A DNA stretch of 64,000 nucleotides, taken from Geodermatophilus obscurus (GTDB lineage: Bacteria; Actinomycetota; Actinomycetes; Mycobacteriales; Geodermatophilaceae). Shown here piece by piece: positions 1 through 7,414 of this stretch. The stretch is from NCBI RefSeq assembly GCF_900115395.1, contig NZ_FOWE01000002.1:372001-436000 (forward strand). Reading direction: 5' to 3'. The translations under genes and the position numbers were made by a program. Positions within the stretch are counted from its first letter, which is position 1. Each line of letters opens with the position of its first letter. The notes under the pieces are model-generated. The model was given only the letters and a program-made list of their open reading frames with translations. It did not search any database and was not told the DNA's origin.

Positions 1-1848
1 CTCGTCGCCGACCTGACCGGCGGCGAGGACTCCTCGGGGTCGGTCTTCCTGGCGATGGCCGTGCTGACGGCGCTGGTCTTCCTGCGCGCCGCCCTGCTCC
101 TGCGCGGTGAGGCCGCGGCGCGGGCGCTCGTCCGCTCGCGCGAGCGGTACGCCGCCAAGCTGGCCGCGCACTCCTCCGACGCCGTGCTCGTGCTGGCCCG
201 CGACGGCCGGCTGCTCGGCGACCCGGCGTCGCTCGCCCACGTCCTGGGGATCCCGGCGTCCGGCCCGGTGAGCACCGGCGACGCCGTCCGGCTGTCCGGG
301 GTGGACCCGGCCACCGCCACCGAGCTGTTCACCCGGGCCCTGGCCGCCGGCGGCACCGTCGTCGACGCCGAGGTGCCCGCCCGGCTGCAGGGCGAGGACC
401 GCTGGCTCGGCGTCCGGCTGACCGACGCCTCCGGCGACCCCGACATCGGCGGCGTCGTGGTGCACGTGACCGACGTGACCGGCCGCCGCCGGGCCGAGGA
501 GGCCCTGGCCCACTCGGTGCTGCACGACGGGCTCACCGGCCTGGCCAACCGCACGCTGTTCACCGACCGCGTCGGCCAGGCGCTGCGGCGCACCGTGCGC
601 GGCGGCGGGTCGGCCGCCGTCCTCTCCATCGACGTCGACGGGTTCAAGGCCCTCAACGACGGCCTCGGCCACAGCGCGGGGGACGCGCTGCTGCGCGAGG
701 TCGCCGACCGGTTGCGCGGTGCCGTCCGCGCCGACGACACCGTCGCCCGGCTGGGCGGCGACGAGTTCGCCGTCCTGGTCGAGCAGGCCGGCGAGGGCGA
801 CGACGAGGCCGTGGCGACCGCGACCCGGGTGCGCGAGGTGCTGTCCCGGCCGGTGGCGCTGCCCGGCGGTCCGGTCACGGTGTCGGCGAGCGTGGGCGTC
901 GCCGTCGGCCGGGGGAGGACGGCGGCCACCTCGCTGGTCGCCGACGCCGACCTGGCGCTGTACGCGGCCAAGCTCGACGGCCGCGACCGCACGGTCCGCT
1001 TCGAGCCCGGCATGCGCGCAGCGGCCCAGGCGGCCCGGGAGCTGGAGCAGGAGCTGCGCGGCGCGCTGGCCGGCGGCCAGTTCCGGCTGCTGTACCAGCC
1101 GGTGGTGGCGCTGGCCGACCGCCGGGTGACCGGCTTCGAGGCGCTGCTGCGCTGGGACTCCCCGCGGCTGGGCCCGGTCGGCCCCGACCGGTTCGTCCCG
1201 GTGGCCGAGGCCGCCGGCCTGATGGACGGGATCGGCGCCTGGGTGCTGCACGAGGCCTGCGCCACGGCCGCGACCTGGCTGCGCGACCACCCGGGCGTGG
1301 GGGACCTGTCGATGGCGGTCAACGTGTCGGCGACCCAGCTGGGGTCGCCCGACCTCGCCGGGTCGATCGCCGCGGCCCTGGCCGCCAGCGGGCTGCCAGC
1401 CTCCGCGTTGGTGCTGGAGGTGACCGAGACGGCGCTCGTCGGCGACCCGGAACGGGCCGCGGCGTCGCTGGCCGAGCTGCGGGCGCTCGGCGTCCGGCTG
1501 GCCCTCGACGACTTCGGCACCGGCTACTCGTCCCTGGCGCACCTGCGGCAGTTCACCGTGGACGTGCTCAAGATCGACCGCTCCTTCGTCAGCGGGATCG
1601 CGGCCGGCGAGCCGCTGCCGGCGATCGTCCGCGGCACCATCGACCTGGGCCGGACCCTGGGCCTGGAGGTGCTGGCCGAGGGCGTCGAGTCCGAGCACCA
1701 GGCGCGGCTGCTGGCCGCGGGCAGCTGCGACACCGCGCAGGGCTACCTGTTCGCCCGGCCGCTGGAGCGCTGCGACGCCGAGGCCCTGCTGCTCGAGCAG
1801 GTCGCCGTGCGCCCGGGGGCCGTGCCGCTGCGCACCTCCCGCCGCTGA
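1..1848 (+). CDS. GGDEF/EAL cyclic-di-GMP turnover protein (5' end outside window)
   Basis: A bifunctional diguanylate cyclase/phosphodiesterase, probably membrane-anchored. The frame is open from base 1, so the true start lies left of the window; the ATG at 55 is internal to a hydrophobic stretch. Counting from that ATG: a final membrane segment at about 1-20, a PAS-like linker to about 145, then a GGDEF domain with an intact GGDEF at 234-238. The inhibitory-site motif RADD sits exactly five residues before it. The EAL domain follows with EAL at 362-364 and the conserved DDFGTGYSSL, LKIDRSF and EGVES motifs. Both catalytic centres look intact, so synthesis and breakdown are both possible; the I-site suggests product inhibition. 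It stands next to the Tad pilus and CslA loci, surface functions often tied to cyclic-di-GMP, but a direct link is inference. Confidence 0.93.
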   Translation, partial: LVADLTGGEDSSGSVFLAMAVLTALVFLRAALLLRGEAAARALVRSRERYAAKLAAHSSDAVLVLARDGRLLGDPASLAHVLGIPASGPVSTGDAVRLSGVDPATATELFTRALAAGGTVVDAEVPARLQGEDRWLGVRLTDASGDPDIGGVVVHVTDVTGRRRAEEALAHSVLHDGLTGLANRTLFTDRVGQALRRTVRGGGSAAVLSIDVDGFKALNDGLGHSAGDALLREVADRLRGAVRADDTVARLGGDEFAVLVEQAGEGDDEAVATATRVREVLSRPVALPGGPVTVSASVGVAVGRGRTAATSLVADADLALYAAKLDGRDRTVRFEPGMRAAAQAARELEQELRGALAGGQFRLLYQPVVALADRRVTGFEALLRWDSPRLGPVGPDRFVPVAEAAGLMDGIGAWVLHEACATAATWLRDHPGVGDLSMAVNVSATQLGSPDLAGSIAAALAASGLPASALVLEVTETALVGDPERAAASLAELRALGVRLALDDFGTGYSSLAHLRQFTVDVLKIDRSFVSGIAAGEPLPAIVRGTIDLGRTLGLEVLAEGVESEHQARLLAAGSCDTAQGYLFARPLERCDAEALLLEQVAVRPGAVPLRTSRR

Positions 1849-1951
1849 CCCTCCGGGCACCACGACCCCGGGCGCCACGACCCGCGGATCAGGGTGCGGT
1901 CCAGGGTCCTCCCGGATGTGACGCGGGGTGCCGGACGCGGAGGCTGCGTGC

Positions 1952-2449
1952 ATGACAGCAGCGGTCCTCGACCGGCCCGGCGGCTCCGCCCCGGCGGCAG
2001 CGGTACCGGCAGCCGGGGCGCTGCTGGCGTCCGGCCCGGTCCCCGGCTGGTGGCACCGCGACCACGTCGCGGCGCAGTTCGCGCGGTTCGTGCTGGTCGG
2101 CGGCTCGGCCAACGTCGTCTACGTCGGGCTGTTCCTCCTGCTCGCGGGCCTCGGCGACCAGGTGGCCAACCTCGCCGGGGTCGTGGCCTCGACGGCGCTG
2201 GCCAACGAGATGCACCGCCGCCTCACCTTCCGCGCCGGCGCCCGCACCGGCTGGGCGGCGGCGCAGTGGGCCGGCGGCGGGCTGGCCGTCACCGGCCTGC
2301 TGGCCAGCAGCTCCACGCTGGCGCTCCTCGACGGCTGGACCACCTCGGCCGGGCCGTTGGCGTCGGTGCTCGTCGTCTGCGCGGTCACCGGCGTGGTCGG
2401 GCTCGTCCGGTTCGCCGGACTGCGCTGGGTGCTCTCCGCGCGGCCCTGA
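1952..2449 (+). CDS. GtrA-like membrane protein
   Basis: A 165-residue integral membrane protein resembling the GtrA family, small four-helix proteins that in other bacteria help move lipid-linked sugars for glycosylation of surface polymers. After a proline/alanine-rich N-terminus of about 40 residues it shows the family-like opening FARFVLVGGSANVVYVGLF, then a short loop with NEMHRRLTF resembling the GtrA N-x4-R-x-TF signature. The ATG at 1952 is chosen because GGAGG lies 8 nt upstream; a GTG at 1928 in the same frame lacks a ribosome site. It stands alone between the cyclic-di-GMP gene and the Tad operon. The substrate cannot be told from sequence. Confidence 0.78.
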   Translation: MTAAVLDRPGGSAPAAAVPAAGALLASGPVPGWWHRDHVAAQFARFVLVGGSANVVYVGLFLLLAGLGDQVANLAGVVASTALANEMHRRLTFRAGARTGWAAAQWAGGGLAVTGLLASSSTLALLDGWTTSAGPLASVLVVCAVTGVVGLVRFAGLRWVLSARP

Positions 2450-2546
2450 CACCCCCGTCACCCGGACGGGTGGTGCGTCCCCCACCGGTGGTCACCAAGC
2501 GTCATCGGATCGGTTGACGGGCCCCCCGCGGCCCGTCCGGCCGTCC

Positions 2547-2552
2547 TATGGT
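2547..2552 (+). promoter_or_regulatory. Possible -10 box of the tad operon
   Basis: TATGGT lies 41 nt before the tadA GTG and matches the actinobacterial TANNNT -10 pattern. No convincing -35 is seen at 16-18 nt; a TTGACG at 2514-2519 is too far away. The same hexamer serves in the better promoter at 25479-25506. Confidence 0.35.
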
Positions 2553-2593
2553 CCGTCCGTCCTGAGCTCGTTCAGGCAGGTGACGGGGGTGCG

Positions 2594-3838
2594 GTGCCGA
2601 CTTCGACGAGTGCGCTCGACGTCGTCGACGGCGAGGTGCGCGAGCTGATCCGCCGGCGCGGACTCGACCCGTTCACCGACCCCGGGCCGGTGCGCGTCCT
2701 GGTGCGGGACGTGGTCGCCGACTACTCCGAGCGCTCCCTGACCTCCGCGCTGCCCCCGATCGGCGACCCCGACGGCGTGGTGCGCGACGTGCTGGACCGG
2801 GTGGCCGGCTTCGGCCCGCTGCAGCGGTGGCTCGACGACCCCGAGGTCGAGGAGATCTGGGTGAACGAGCCCGGCCGGGTGTTCGTCGCCCGCCGCGGCC
2901 GCAGCGAGCTCACGACGACGATCCTCGGCGCCGGGGAGCTGGCCGACCTGGTCGAGCGGATGCTGCGCACCTCCGGGCGGCGGATCGACATGAGCCAGCC
3001 CTTCGTCGACGCGGTGCTGCCCGACGGCTCGCGGCTGCACGTGGTCATCCCCGACGTCACGCGCCGGCACATGGCGGTCAACATCCGCAAGTTCGTGCTG
3101 CAGGCGCACTCGCTCGACGAGCTGGTCGCCACCGGGACGCTGCCGGTGCAGGCCGCCCGCTTCCTCGAGGCCGCCGTCGCCGCCGGGCTCAACGTGCTCG
3201 TCTCCGGCGGCACCCAGGCCGGCAAGACGACGCTGCTCAACTGCCTGGTCGCGGCCGTCCCGGCACGCGAACGGGTGATCACCTGCGAGGAGGTGTTCGA
3301 GCTCCGCGTGCCGCTGCCCGACGTCGTCGCGATGCAGACGCGCCAGCCCAACCTCGAGGGCGCGGGGGAGATCCCGCTGCGCCGGCTGGTCAAGGAGGCG
3401 CTGCGGATGCGGCCCTCGCGGATCGTGGTCGGCGAGGTGCGGCAGGAGGAGTGCCTCGACCTGCTCATCGCCCTCAACAGCGGCCTGCCCGGCATGTGCA
3501 CGCTGCACGCCAACAGCGCCCGCGAGGCGGTGGTGAAGATGTGCACCCTGCCGCTGCTGGCCGGCGACAACATCGGCCACGCCTTCGTCGTCCCGACCGT
3601 GGCCGCCAGTGTCGACCTGGTCGTGCACGTGGCCACCGAACCCTCCGGTCAGCGCCGGGTGCGCGAGGTCGTGGCGGTGCCCGGCCGGGCCGAGGGCGGC
3701 GTCGTGGAGCTGGCCGACGTCTTCACCACCCGGGGCGGCCGGCTGGTCCGCGCCGAGGGCTTCCCGCCCCACCCCGAGCGCTTCGCCGCCGCCGGCTTCG
3801 ACCTGGCGGCCCTGCTCGAGGCGCCGGCGTGGAGATGA
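2594..3838 (+). CDS. tadA: Tad/Flp pilus assembly ATPase (CpaF/TadA family)
   Basis: The secretion ATPase that powers assembly of Flp-type pili at the inner face of the membrane. It is 414 residues long, normal for actinobacterial TadA. The Walker A motif GGTQAGKTT is at about 205-213, followed by the Asp-box region (CEEVFELR), a Walker B-like segment RIVVGEVR and the His-box LHANS. The N-terminal domain contains GFGPLQRWLDDPEVEEIWVN, typical of CpaF. The start is a GTG preceded by a G-rich ribosome site. Its last bases overlap the tadB ATG by 4 nt (ATGA), and tadC, a pilin-like gene and two TadE-like genes follow, so this is the first gene of a compact tad operon. Confidence 0.95.
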   Translation: MPTSTSALDVVDGEVRELIRRRGLDPFTDPGPVRVLVRDVVADYSERSLTSALPPIGDPDGVVRDVLDRVAGFGPLQRWLDDPEVEEIWVNEPGRVFVARRGRSELTTTILGAGELADLVERMLRTSGRRIDMSQPFVDAVLPDGSRLHVVIPDVTRRHMAVNIRKFVLQAHSLDELVATGTLPVQAARFLEAAVAAGLNVLVSGGTQAGKTTLLNCLVAAVPARERVITCEEVFELRVPLPDVVAMQTRQPNLEGAGEIPLRRLVKEALRMRPSRIVVGEVRQEECLDLLIALNSGLPGMCTLHANSAREAVVKMCTLPLLAGDNIGHAFVVPTVAASVDLVVHVATEPSGQRRVREVVAVPGRAEGGVVELADVFTTRGGRLVRAEGFPPHPERFAAAGFDLAALLEAPAWR

Positions 3839-4692
3839 CCGGCGCGCTCCTGGGGCTGCTGCTCGGCGTGGGCCTGCTGCTGGTCTGGCGCAGCGGGCCG
3901 CGTGCCCCGCAGCGTCCCCCCGTCCCGCGCCCGCCCGGCCGCCGCGCGCGGCTGCTCGCCGAGGCCGGGCTGACCGGCATCAGCCCGGCGCAGCTGGTCG
4001 CGCTGCAGGCCGCGCTCGGGCTGCTGGTCACCGTCGTCGTCCTGCTGACCACCGGCACCGTGACGGTCAGCCTCGCGTTCGGCGTCTTCGGCGCTGCGCT
4101 GCCGCACGTGCAGGTGCGCCGGCTGGCCGTCCGCCGCCGCGCCGACCTGCGCGAGGTGTGGCCGGAGGTCGTCGACAACCTCGCGTCGGGCGTCCGGGCC
4201 GGCCTGTCGCTGCCCGAGGCCCTGTCGGCGCTGGGCACCCGCGGACCCGAGGTGCTGCGTCCCCCGTTCGCCCGCTTCGCCGCCGACCACCGCTCCAGCG
4301 GCCGCTTCGGCGACTCCCTCGACCGGCTCAAGGCCGACCTCGCCGACCCGGTGGGCGACCGCATCGTCGAGACGCTGCGGGTGGCCCGAGAGGTGGGCGG
4401 CTCCGACCTCGGCCGCGTGCTGCGGACGCTGGCCGGCTTCCTGCGCGAGGACGCCCGTGCCCGCGCCGAGCTCGAGACCCGGCAGGGCTGGGTGGTGCAG
4501 GCCGCGCGGCTCGCCGTCGCCGCGCCCTGGGCGGTGCTGCTCCTGCTCGCCACCCAGTCGACGACGCTGGCCGCCTACGACACCCCGGTGGGGACGGCGC
4601 TGCTGCTCGGCGGTGGCGCCGTCTGCCTGGTGGCCTACCGGCTGATGCTGCGCATCGGGCGGCTCCCGCAGGACGTGCGGGTGCTCCGGTGA
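3835..4692 (+). CDS. tadB: Tad pilus inner-membrane platform protein TadB
   Basis: One of the two T2SS-F/GspF-type platform proteins on which the TadA ATPase acts. It is 285 residues: an N-terminal hydrophobic segment, a second membrane pair at about 55-90, a cytoplasmic T2SSF domain (WPEVVDNLASGVRAGLSLPEA-type motif, then REVGGSDLGRVLRTLA), and C-terminal membrane helices. The ATG overlaps the tadA stop by 4 nt, so the two are translationally coupled. A GTG 6 nt upstream is possible. It ends in a 4-nt GTGA overlap with tadC. Confidence 0.92.
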   Translation: MTGALLGLLLGVGLLLVWRSGPRAPQRPPVPRPPGRRARLLAEAGLTGISPAQLVALQAALGLLVTVVVLLTTGTVTVSLAFGVFGAALPHVQVRRLAVRRRADLREVWPEVVDNLASGVRAGLSLPEALSALGTRGPEVLRPPFARFAADHRSSGRFGDSLDRLKADLADPVGDRIVETLRVAREVGGSDLGRVLRTLAGFLREDARARAELETRQGWVVQAARLAVAAPWAVLLLLATQSTTLAAYDTPVGTALLLGGGAVCLVAYRLMLRIGRLPQDVRVLR

Positions 4693-5630
4693 GCGGGCCC
4701 GTGCTCGGCATGCTGCTCGGCCTGGCCACGGCGTCCGGGCTGCTGCTCGTCGTCTCGTTCGCGCCACCGTTCCGCCCGGTCCGGCTGGTCGACCGGCTCG
4801 CGCCCTACGTCCACGACACCCCGCCGCCGTCGCGGCTGCTGGGCCCGCGGGCCGAGCCGGGGCTGCTGACGGCGGTGCGGCGGGTGTTCGGCCCGCTCGT
4901 GGCCGACGGCGCCGCCCTCGTCGACCGCGTGCTCGGCGGCCGCTCCGCCGTCCGGCGCCGGCTCGACGCCCTCGGCGCGGAGCAGACGGTCGAGGACCTG
5001 CGCGTCGAGCAGGTCGTGTGGGGCGGGCTGGGCCTGCTCGGTGCCGCGGTGCTCGCGGGTGCCGGCTCGCTGCTGGCCGGGAGCGTCAACGTGCTGTCGG
5101 TCGCCCTGCTGTGCCTGGCCGGGCTGCTCGGCGGCGTGCTCGGCCGCGACTGGTGGCTGACCCAGCAGGTCCGCCGCCGCGAGGAGCTGCTGCTCGCCGA
5201 GTTCCCGGTGGTCGCCGAGCTCCTGGCGCTGGCGGTGACGGCGGGGGAGGGCCCGACGGCGGCCATCGCCCGGGTCACCCGGCTCTCCGGCGGCGAGCTG
5301 GCCCGCGAGCTGGGCGGCGCGCTCGGCCGCGCCCGCGCGGGGGTGCCGCTCGTGGACGCCTTGCAGGAGGTCGCCGACCGGACGTCGGTCGACGCCCTGG
5401 CCCGCTTCGTCGACGGCCTGCTCGTGGCCGTGGAGCGCGGCACGCCGCTCGCCGAGGTGCTGCGTGCCCAGGCCGCCGACGTCCGGGAGGCCGGCAAGCG
5501 CCGGCTGCTCGAGGCCGGCGGCCGCAAGGAGATCGCCATGATGGTGCCGGTCGTCTTCCTGGTGCTGCCGGTCACCGTCCTGTTCGCCCTGTTCCCGGGG
5601 CTGATCAGCATCGTCTCGCTGGCGCGGTGA
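4689..5630 (+). CDS. tadC: Tad pilus inner-membrane platform protein TadC
   Basis: The second T2SS-F platform protein, 313 residues, paired with TadB. It has an N-terminal membrane helix, a linker, a membrane pair at about 110-160 and a T2SSF domain containing FPVVAELLALAVTAGEGP and the later segment LEAGGRKEIAMM typical of TadC. Two hydrophobic C-terminal segments close the protein. The GTG start overlaps the tadB stop in GTGA. A 30-nt gap separates it from the small pilin-like gene. Confidence 0.92.
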   Translation: MSGPVLGMLLGLATASGLLLVVSFAPPFRPVRLVDRLAPYVHDTPPPSRLLGPRAEPGLLTAVRRVFGPLVADGAALVDRVLGGRSAVRRRLDALGAEQTVEDLRVEQVVWGGLGLLGAAVLAGAGSLLAGSVNVLSVALLCLAGLLGGVLGRDWWLTQQVRRREELLLAEFPVVAELLALAVTAGEGPTAAIARVTRLSGGELARELGGALGRARAGVPLVDALQEVADRTSVDALARFVDGLLVAVERGTPLAEVLRAQAADVREAGKRRLLEAGGRKEIAMMVPVVFLVLPVTVLFALFPGLISIVSLAR

Positions 5631-5660
5631 GCGCCGGTGCAACACGGAGGAGGACGACGG

Positions 5661-5867
5661 ATGCGGGCCTGGGCCTGGCTCTCGACGACGGTGGCCGCGG
5701 TGGCCGCCTGCCTGGGGGACGACGACCCCGAGCGGGGTGACGTCCCGGGCTGGGTGATGATCACGGTGATGACGGCGGCGCTCGTCCTCGCCATCCTGGT
5801 GCCGTTCCGCGAGGCGATCGTCTCGGCCGTCGAGAACGCGCTGGCCTCCGTCACGAGCGGTGGCTGA
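5661..5867 (+). CDS. Small pilin-like membrane protein of the tad operon
   Basis: A 68-residue protein with one hydrophobic helix (about 31-50) preceded by an acidic stretch DDDPERGDVPGW and followed by an amphipathic tail ending SVTSGG. Its place between tadC and the TadE-like genes and the E-R-G-D-V-P-G-W block just before the helix fit the Flp pilin-like proteins of high-GC actinobacteria. The ATG at 5661 is chosen because GGAGGAGG lies about 8 nt upstream; an in-frame ATG at 5637 precedes that ribosome site. The pilin assignment rests on context and size; no prepilin peptidase gene is present in the window. Confidence 0.72.
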   Translation: MRAWAWLSTTVAAVAACLGDDDPERGDVPGWVMITVMTAALVLAILVPFREAIVSAVENALASVTSGG

Positions 5868-6258
5868 CCGGTGCGCCCGCGAACGCGGCGGTGCCGTCGT
5901 CGACTTCGTGCTCGTCTCGGTGCTCGTGGTCGTCCTCCTGCTCGCGGTGCTGCAGGTGGCGGTCTACGTGCACGTGCGCAACGTGGTGACCGCCGGCGCC
6001 CAGGAGGGCGCCCGGTACGCGGCCAACGCCGACGTGCCGCTGTCGGAGGCCCCTGGCCGCACGCTGGCGGTGGTGGCCCGAGCGACGTCGGCCGGCACCG
6101 CCGACGGGCTGCTGTGCACCGCGGCGGAGGAGGTCGACCCGACCGGCCTGGTGCTGGTGACGGTGCGCTGCACCGGCGGCGTCCCGACGCTGCTGGCCGG
6201 GATGGGGGACCTGCTGCCGCTGGACGTCACCGGCCGCGCCGTCGAGGAGGCGCGGTGA
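5860..6258 (+). CDS. TadE-like pilus protein 1
   Basis: A 132-residue pseudopilin-like protein of the TadE family. It shows the family opening RERGGAVVDFVLVSVLVVVLLLAVLQ: a charged start, a glycine, an acidic residue in the hydrophobic helix, then a short extracytoplasmic domain with two cysteines (LLCTAAEE and VRCTGG) that could pair. The GTG start overlaps the upstream gene by 8 nt and its end overlaps the next by 4 nt, so translation is coupled. TadE proteins are minor pilins processed by a peptidase, which must be encoded elsewhere. Confidence 0.85.
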   Translation: MADRCARERGGAVVDFVLVSVLVVVLLLAVLQVAVYVHVRNVVTAGAQEGARYAANADVPLSEAPGRTLAVVARATSAGTADGLLCTAAEEVDPTGLVLVTVRCTGGVPTLLAGMGDLLPLDVTGRAVEEAR

Positions 6259-6719
6259 GCCGGCTGCGGGCGCGCCTCCGCACCGGTGAGCGCGGCTCGG
6301 CGGTGGTCGAGTTCGTGTTCGTGGCCCTGGTGGTGTTCGTCCCGCTCGTCTACCTGGTCGTGGGCTTCTCGGCCGTCCAGCGCGGCGTCTTCGCCGCGAC
6401 GGCCGCCGCGCGGGAGGCCGGGCGGGCGCTGGCGACGGCGCCGGACGCGGTCACGGGGCTGGCGCGGGCCGAGCGCGCCGCCCAGCTCGCGGTCGCCGAC
6501 CAGTCGGTGGACGCGGCCGACGTGCGGCTGTCCTACGTCCCGGCCGGCGTCGCCTGTGACGGCGCGACGGACGGGTGGACCCCGGCCCTGGCGCCCGGGG
6601 AGGAGTTCTCGGTGTGCGCGACGGTGACGGTGCGCGTGCCGCTGCTGCCCGAGTTCGTCGACGCGAACACTGCGACAGGCCGATTCGTCGTCGAGATCGA
6701 ACGCTATGTCGATGCCTGA
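6255..6719 (+). CDS. TadE/TadF-like pilus protein 2
   Basis: A 154-residue second TadE-like protein. After GERGSAVVEFVFVALVVFVPLVYLV, the signature minor-pilin helix with glutamate at +5, comes a helical segment rich in alanine and an extracytoplasmic domain with cysteines in GVACDGATDG and EEFSVCATVTV. GTG start in a 4-nt GTGA overlap with the previous gene. It is the last gene of the operon; there is no TadG with a von Willebrand domain after it, unlike many tad clusters. Confidence 0.85.
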   Translation: MSRLRARLRTGERGSAVVEFVFVALVVFVPLVYLVVGFSAVQRGVFAATAAAREAGRALATAPDAVTGLARAERAAQLAVADQSVDAADVRLSYVPAGVACDGATDGWTPALAPGEEFSVCATVTVRVPLLPEFVDANTATGRFVVEIERYVDA

Positions 6720-6997
6720 GCCGGGAGCGGTGGGCGAGGAGGTGGTCGAGCAGGTGGCACCGTCGTCGGGACCCCGTCGGAGCCCCTCGTCCTCGACGCT
6801 GGGTCCGTGGTTCCCTCACTCTGCGTCACCGACACCCGTGGATCCGAGTCGCCTTCGTCACTCATCGTCATATGCGTTGGCCGGAGTGGAACGAAGCTGC
6901 CTAAGGTGCGGTCTCCGTCAGCTCGGTGACCAGGCGTGGTCGTACGACCCGTCTGGGCTGACGTCATGCAGGCGAACGAGGGGAGGGCAACCGGAAC

Positions 6998-7066
6998 ATG
7001 AGCGCACCTGTAGCGGTATCGCCGGCCCCCCGGGTCGCCACCCGGTCCAGGAGTGCGATGACCTGA
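6998..7066 (+). CDS. Possible 22-residue leader peptide before cslA
   Basis: A short frame, ATG at 6998 to TGA at 7064-7066, with a purine-rich ribosome site (GGGGAGGG) about 10 nt upstream. The peptide starts MSAPVAVSPAPR and is rich in serine, proline, valine and arginine, with no run of one residue that would mark a classical attenuator. Its stop lies 2 nt before the first of two strong hairpins. It could be a translated upstream frame that tunes the hairpins, or chance. Confidence 0.3.
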   Translation: MSAPVAVSPAPRVATRSRSAMT

Positions 7067-7068
7067 CC

Positions 7069-7084
7069 GGGACCTCCGGGTCCC
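7069..7084 (+). repeat. Hairpin just after the leader frame
   Basis: GGGACC and GGTCCC pair as a 6-bp stem with a 4-nt loop, directly after the stop of the short frame at 6998-7066. Confidence 0.5.
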
Positions 7085-7089
7085 CTCCC

Positions 7090-7115
7090 CGGCGCCGGGT
7101 CCGCACCCGGCGCCG
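7090..7115 (+). repeat. Strong 11-bp hairpin in the cslA leader
   Basis: CGGCGCCGGGT and ACCCGGCGCCG are perfect inverted repeats around a 4-nt loop. No T-run follows, so a Rho-independent terminator is uncertain; an attenuator or pause site is possible. Confidence 0.6.
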
Positions 7116-7204
7116 AGCGGCCGACCACCCGCTCAGCCGTCCGCGGCTGGGCGGACGCCCACTGCCGGGCGTCCGGGCACGACGAGGTGCCTCTTCCCCT
7201 GAGT

Positions 7205-7222
7205 CCGGCCGGAACCGGCCGG
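7205..7222 (+). repeat. Palindrome in the cslA leader
   Basis: CCGGCCGG, AA, CCGGCCGG: two self-complementary octamers around AA. A further GC-rich inverted repeat lies at about 7237-7252. Operator or RNA hairpin cannot be decided. Confidence 0.45.
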
Positions 7223-7385
7223 CCTGCGTGCCGCCCCCACGCGCCCCGGCGCGTGACGACGAGCCGTCGGCCACCGCCTGCCTGCCCGCACCTCTCTCCG
7301 AAGGGAAAACCGTGCTCTCCTCCCGTTCCGTCCCTCGCCGGGGAGCGCCGTCCGCGGCGTGCTCCCCCTCGGCGGCCTCCCGGGA

Positions 7386-7400
7386 AGGAGGCAGCCTCCT
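7386..7400 (+). promoter_or_regulatory. Hairpin hiding the only Shine-Dalgarno before cslA
   Basis: AGGAGG, CAG, CCTCCT forms a 6-bp stem with a 3-nt loop and fully pairs the only good ribosome-binding sequence upstream of the cslA GTG at 7415. The spacing to the start is also long (23 nt), so initiation may be weak or conditional. Confidence 0.45.
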
Positions 7401-7414
7401 GGTCACGTCCAGCC

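Larger units (their letters stand above)
6720..7414 (+). promoter_or_regulatory. Long structured leader region upstream of cslA
   Basis: A 695-bp stretch without a convincing long gene. It is less GC-rich near 6830-6900 and then holds a 22-codon reading frame (6998-7066), several GC-rich inverted repeats (7069-7084, 7090-7115, 7205-7222) and a hairpin that covers the AGGAGG just before cslA (7386-7400). A GGAAC motif at about 6888-6892 with GGTC 17 nt downstream resembles an ECF-type promoter, weakly. No match to known cyclic-di-GMP or cyclic-di-AMP riboswitch cores was recognised. The arrangement suggests regulated expression of the cellulose-type operon; this is inference. Confidence 0.5.

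Noticed and set aside
1889-2485. Minus-strand frame opposite the GtrA-like gene
   Set aside because: Low-complexity shadow; the plus strand encodes a clear membrane protein with its own ribosome site.
6720-7414. Cyclic-di-GMP (GEMM) or cyclic-di-AMP (ydaO) riboswitch before cslA
   Set aside because: Conserved core sequences of either class could not be found by eye.
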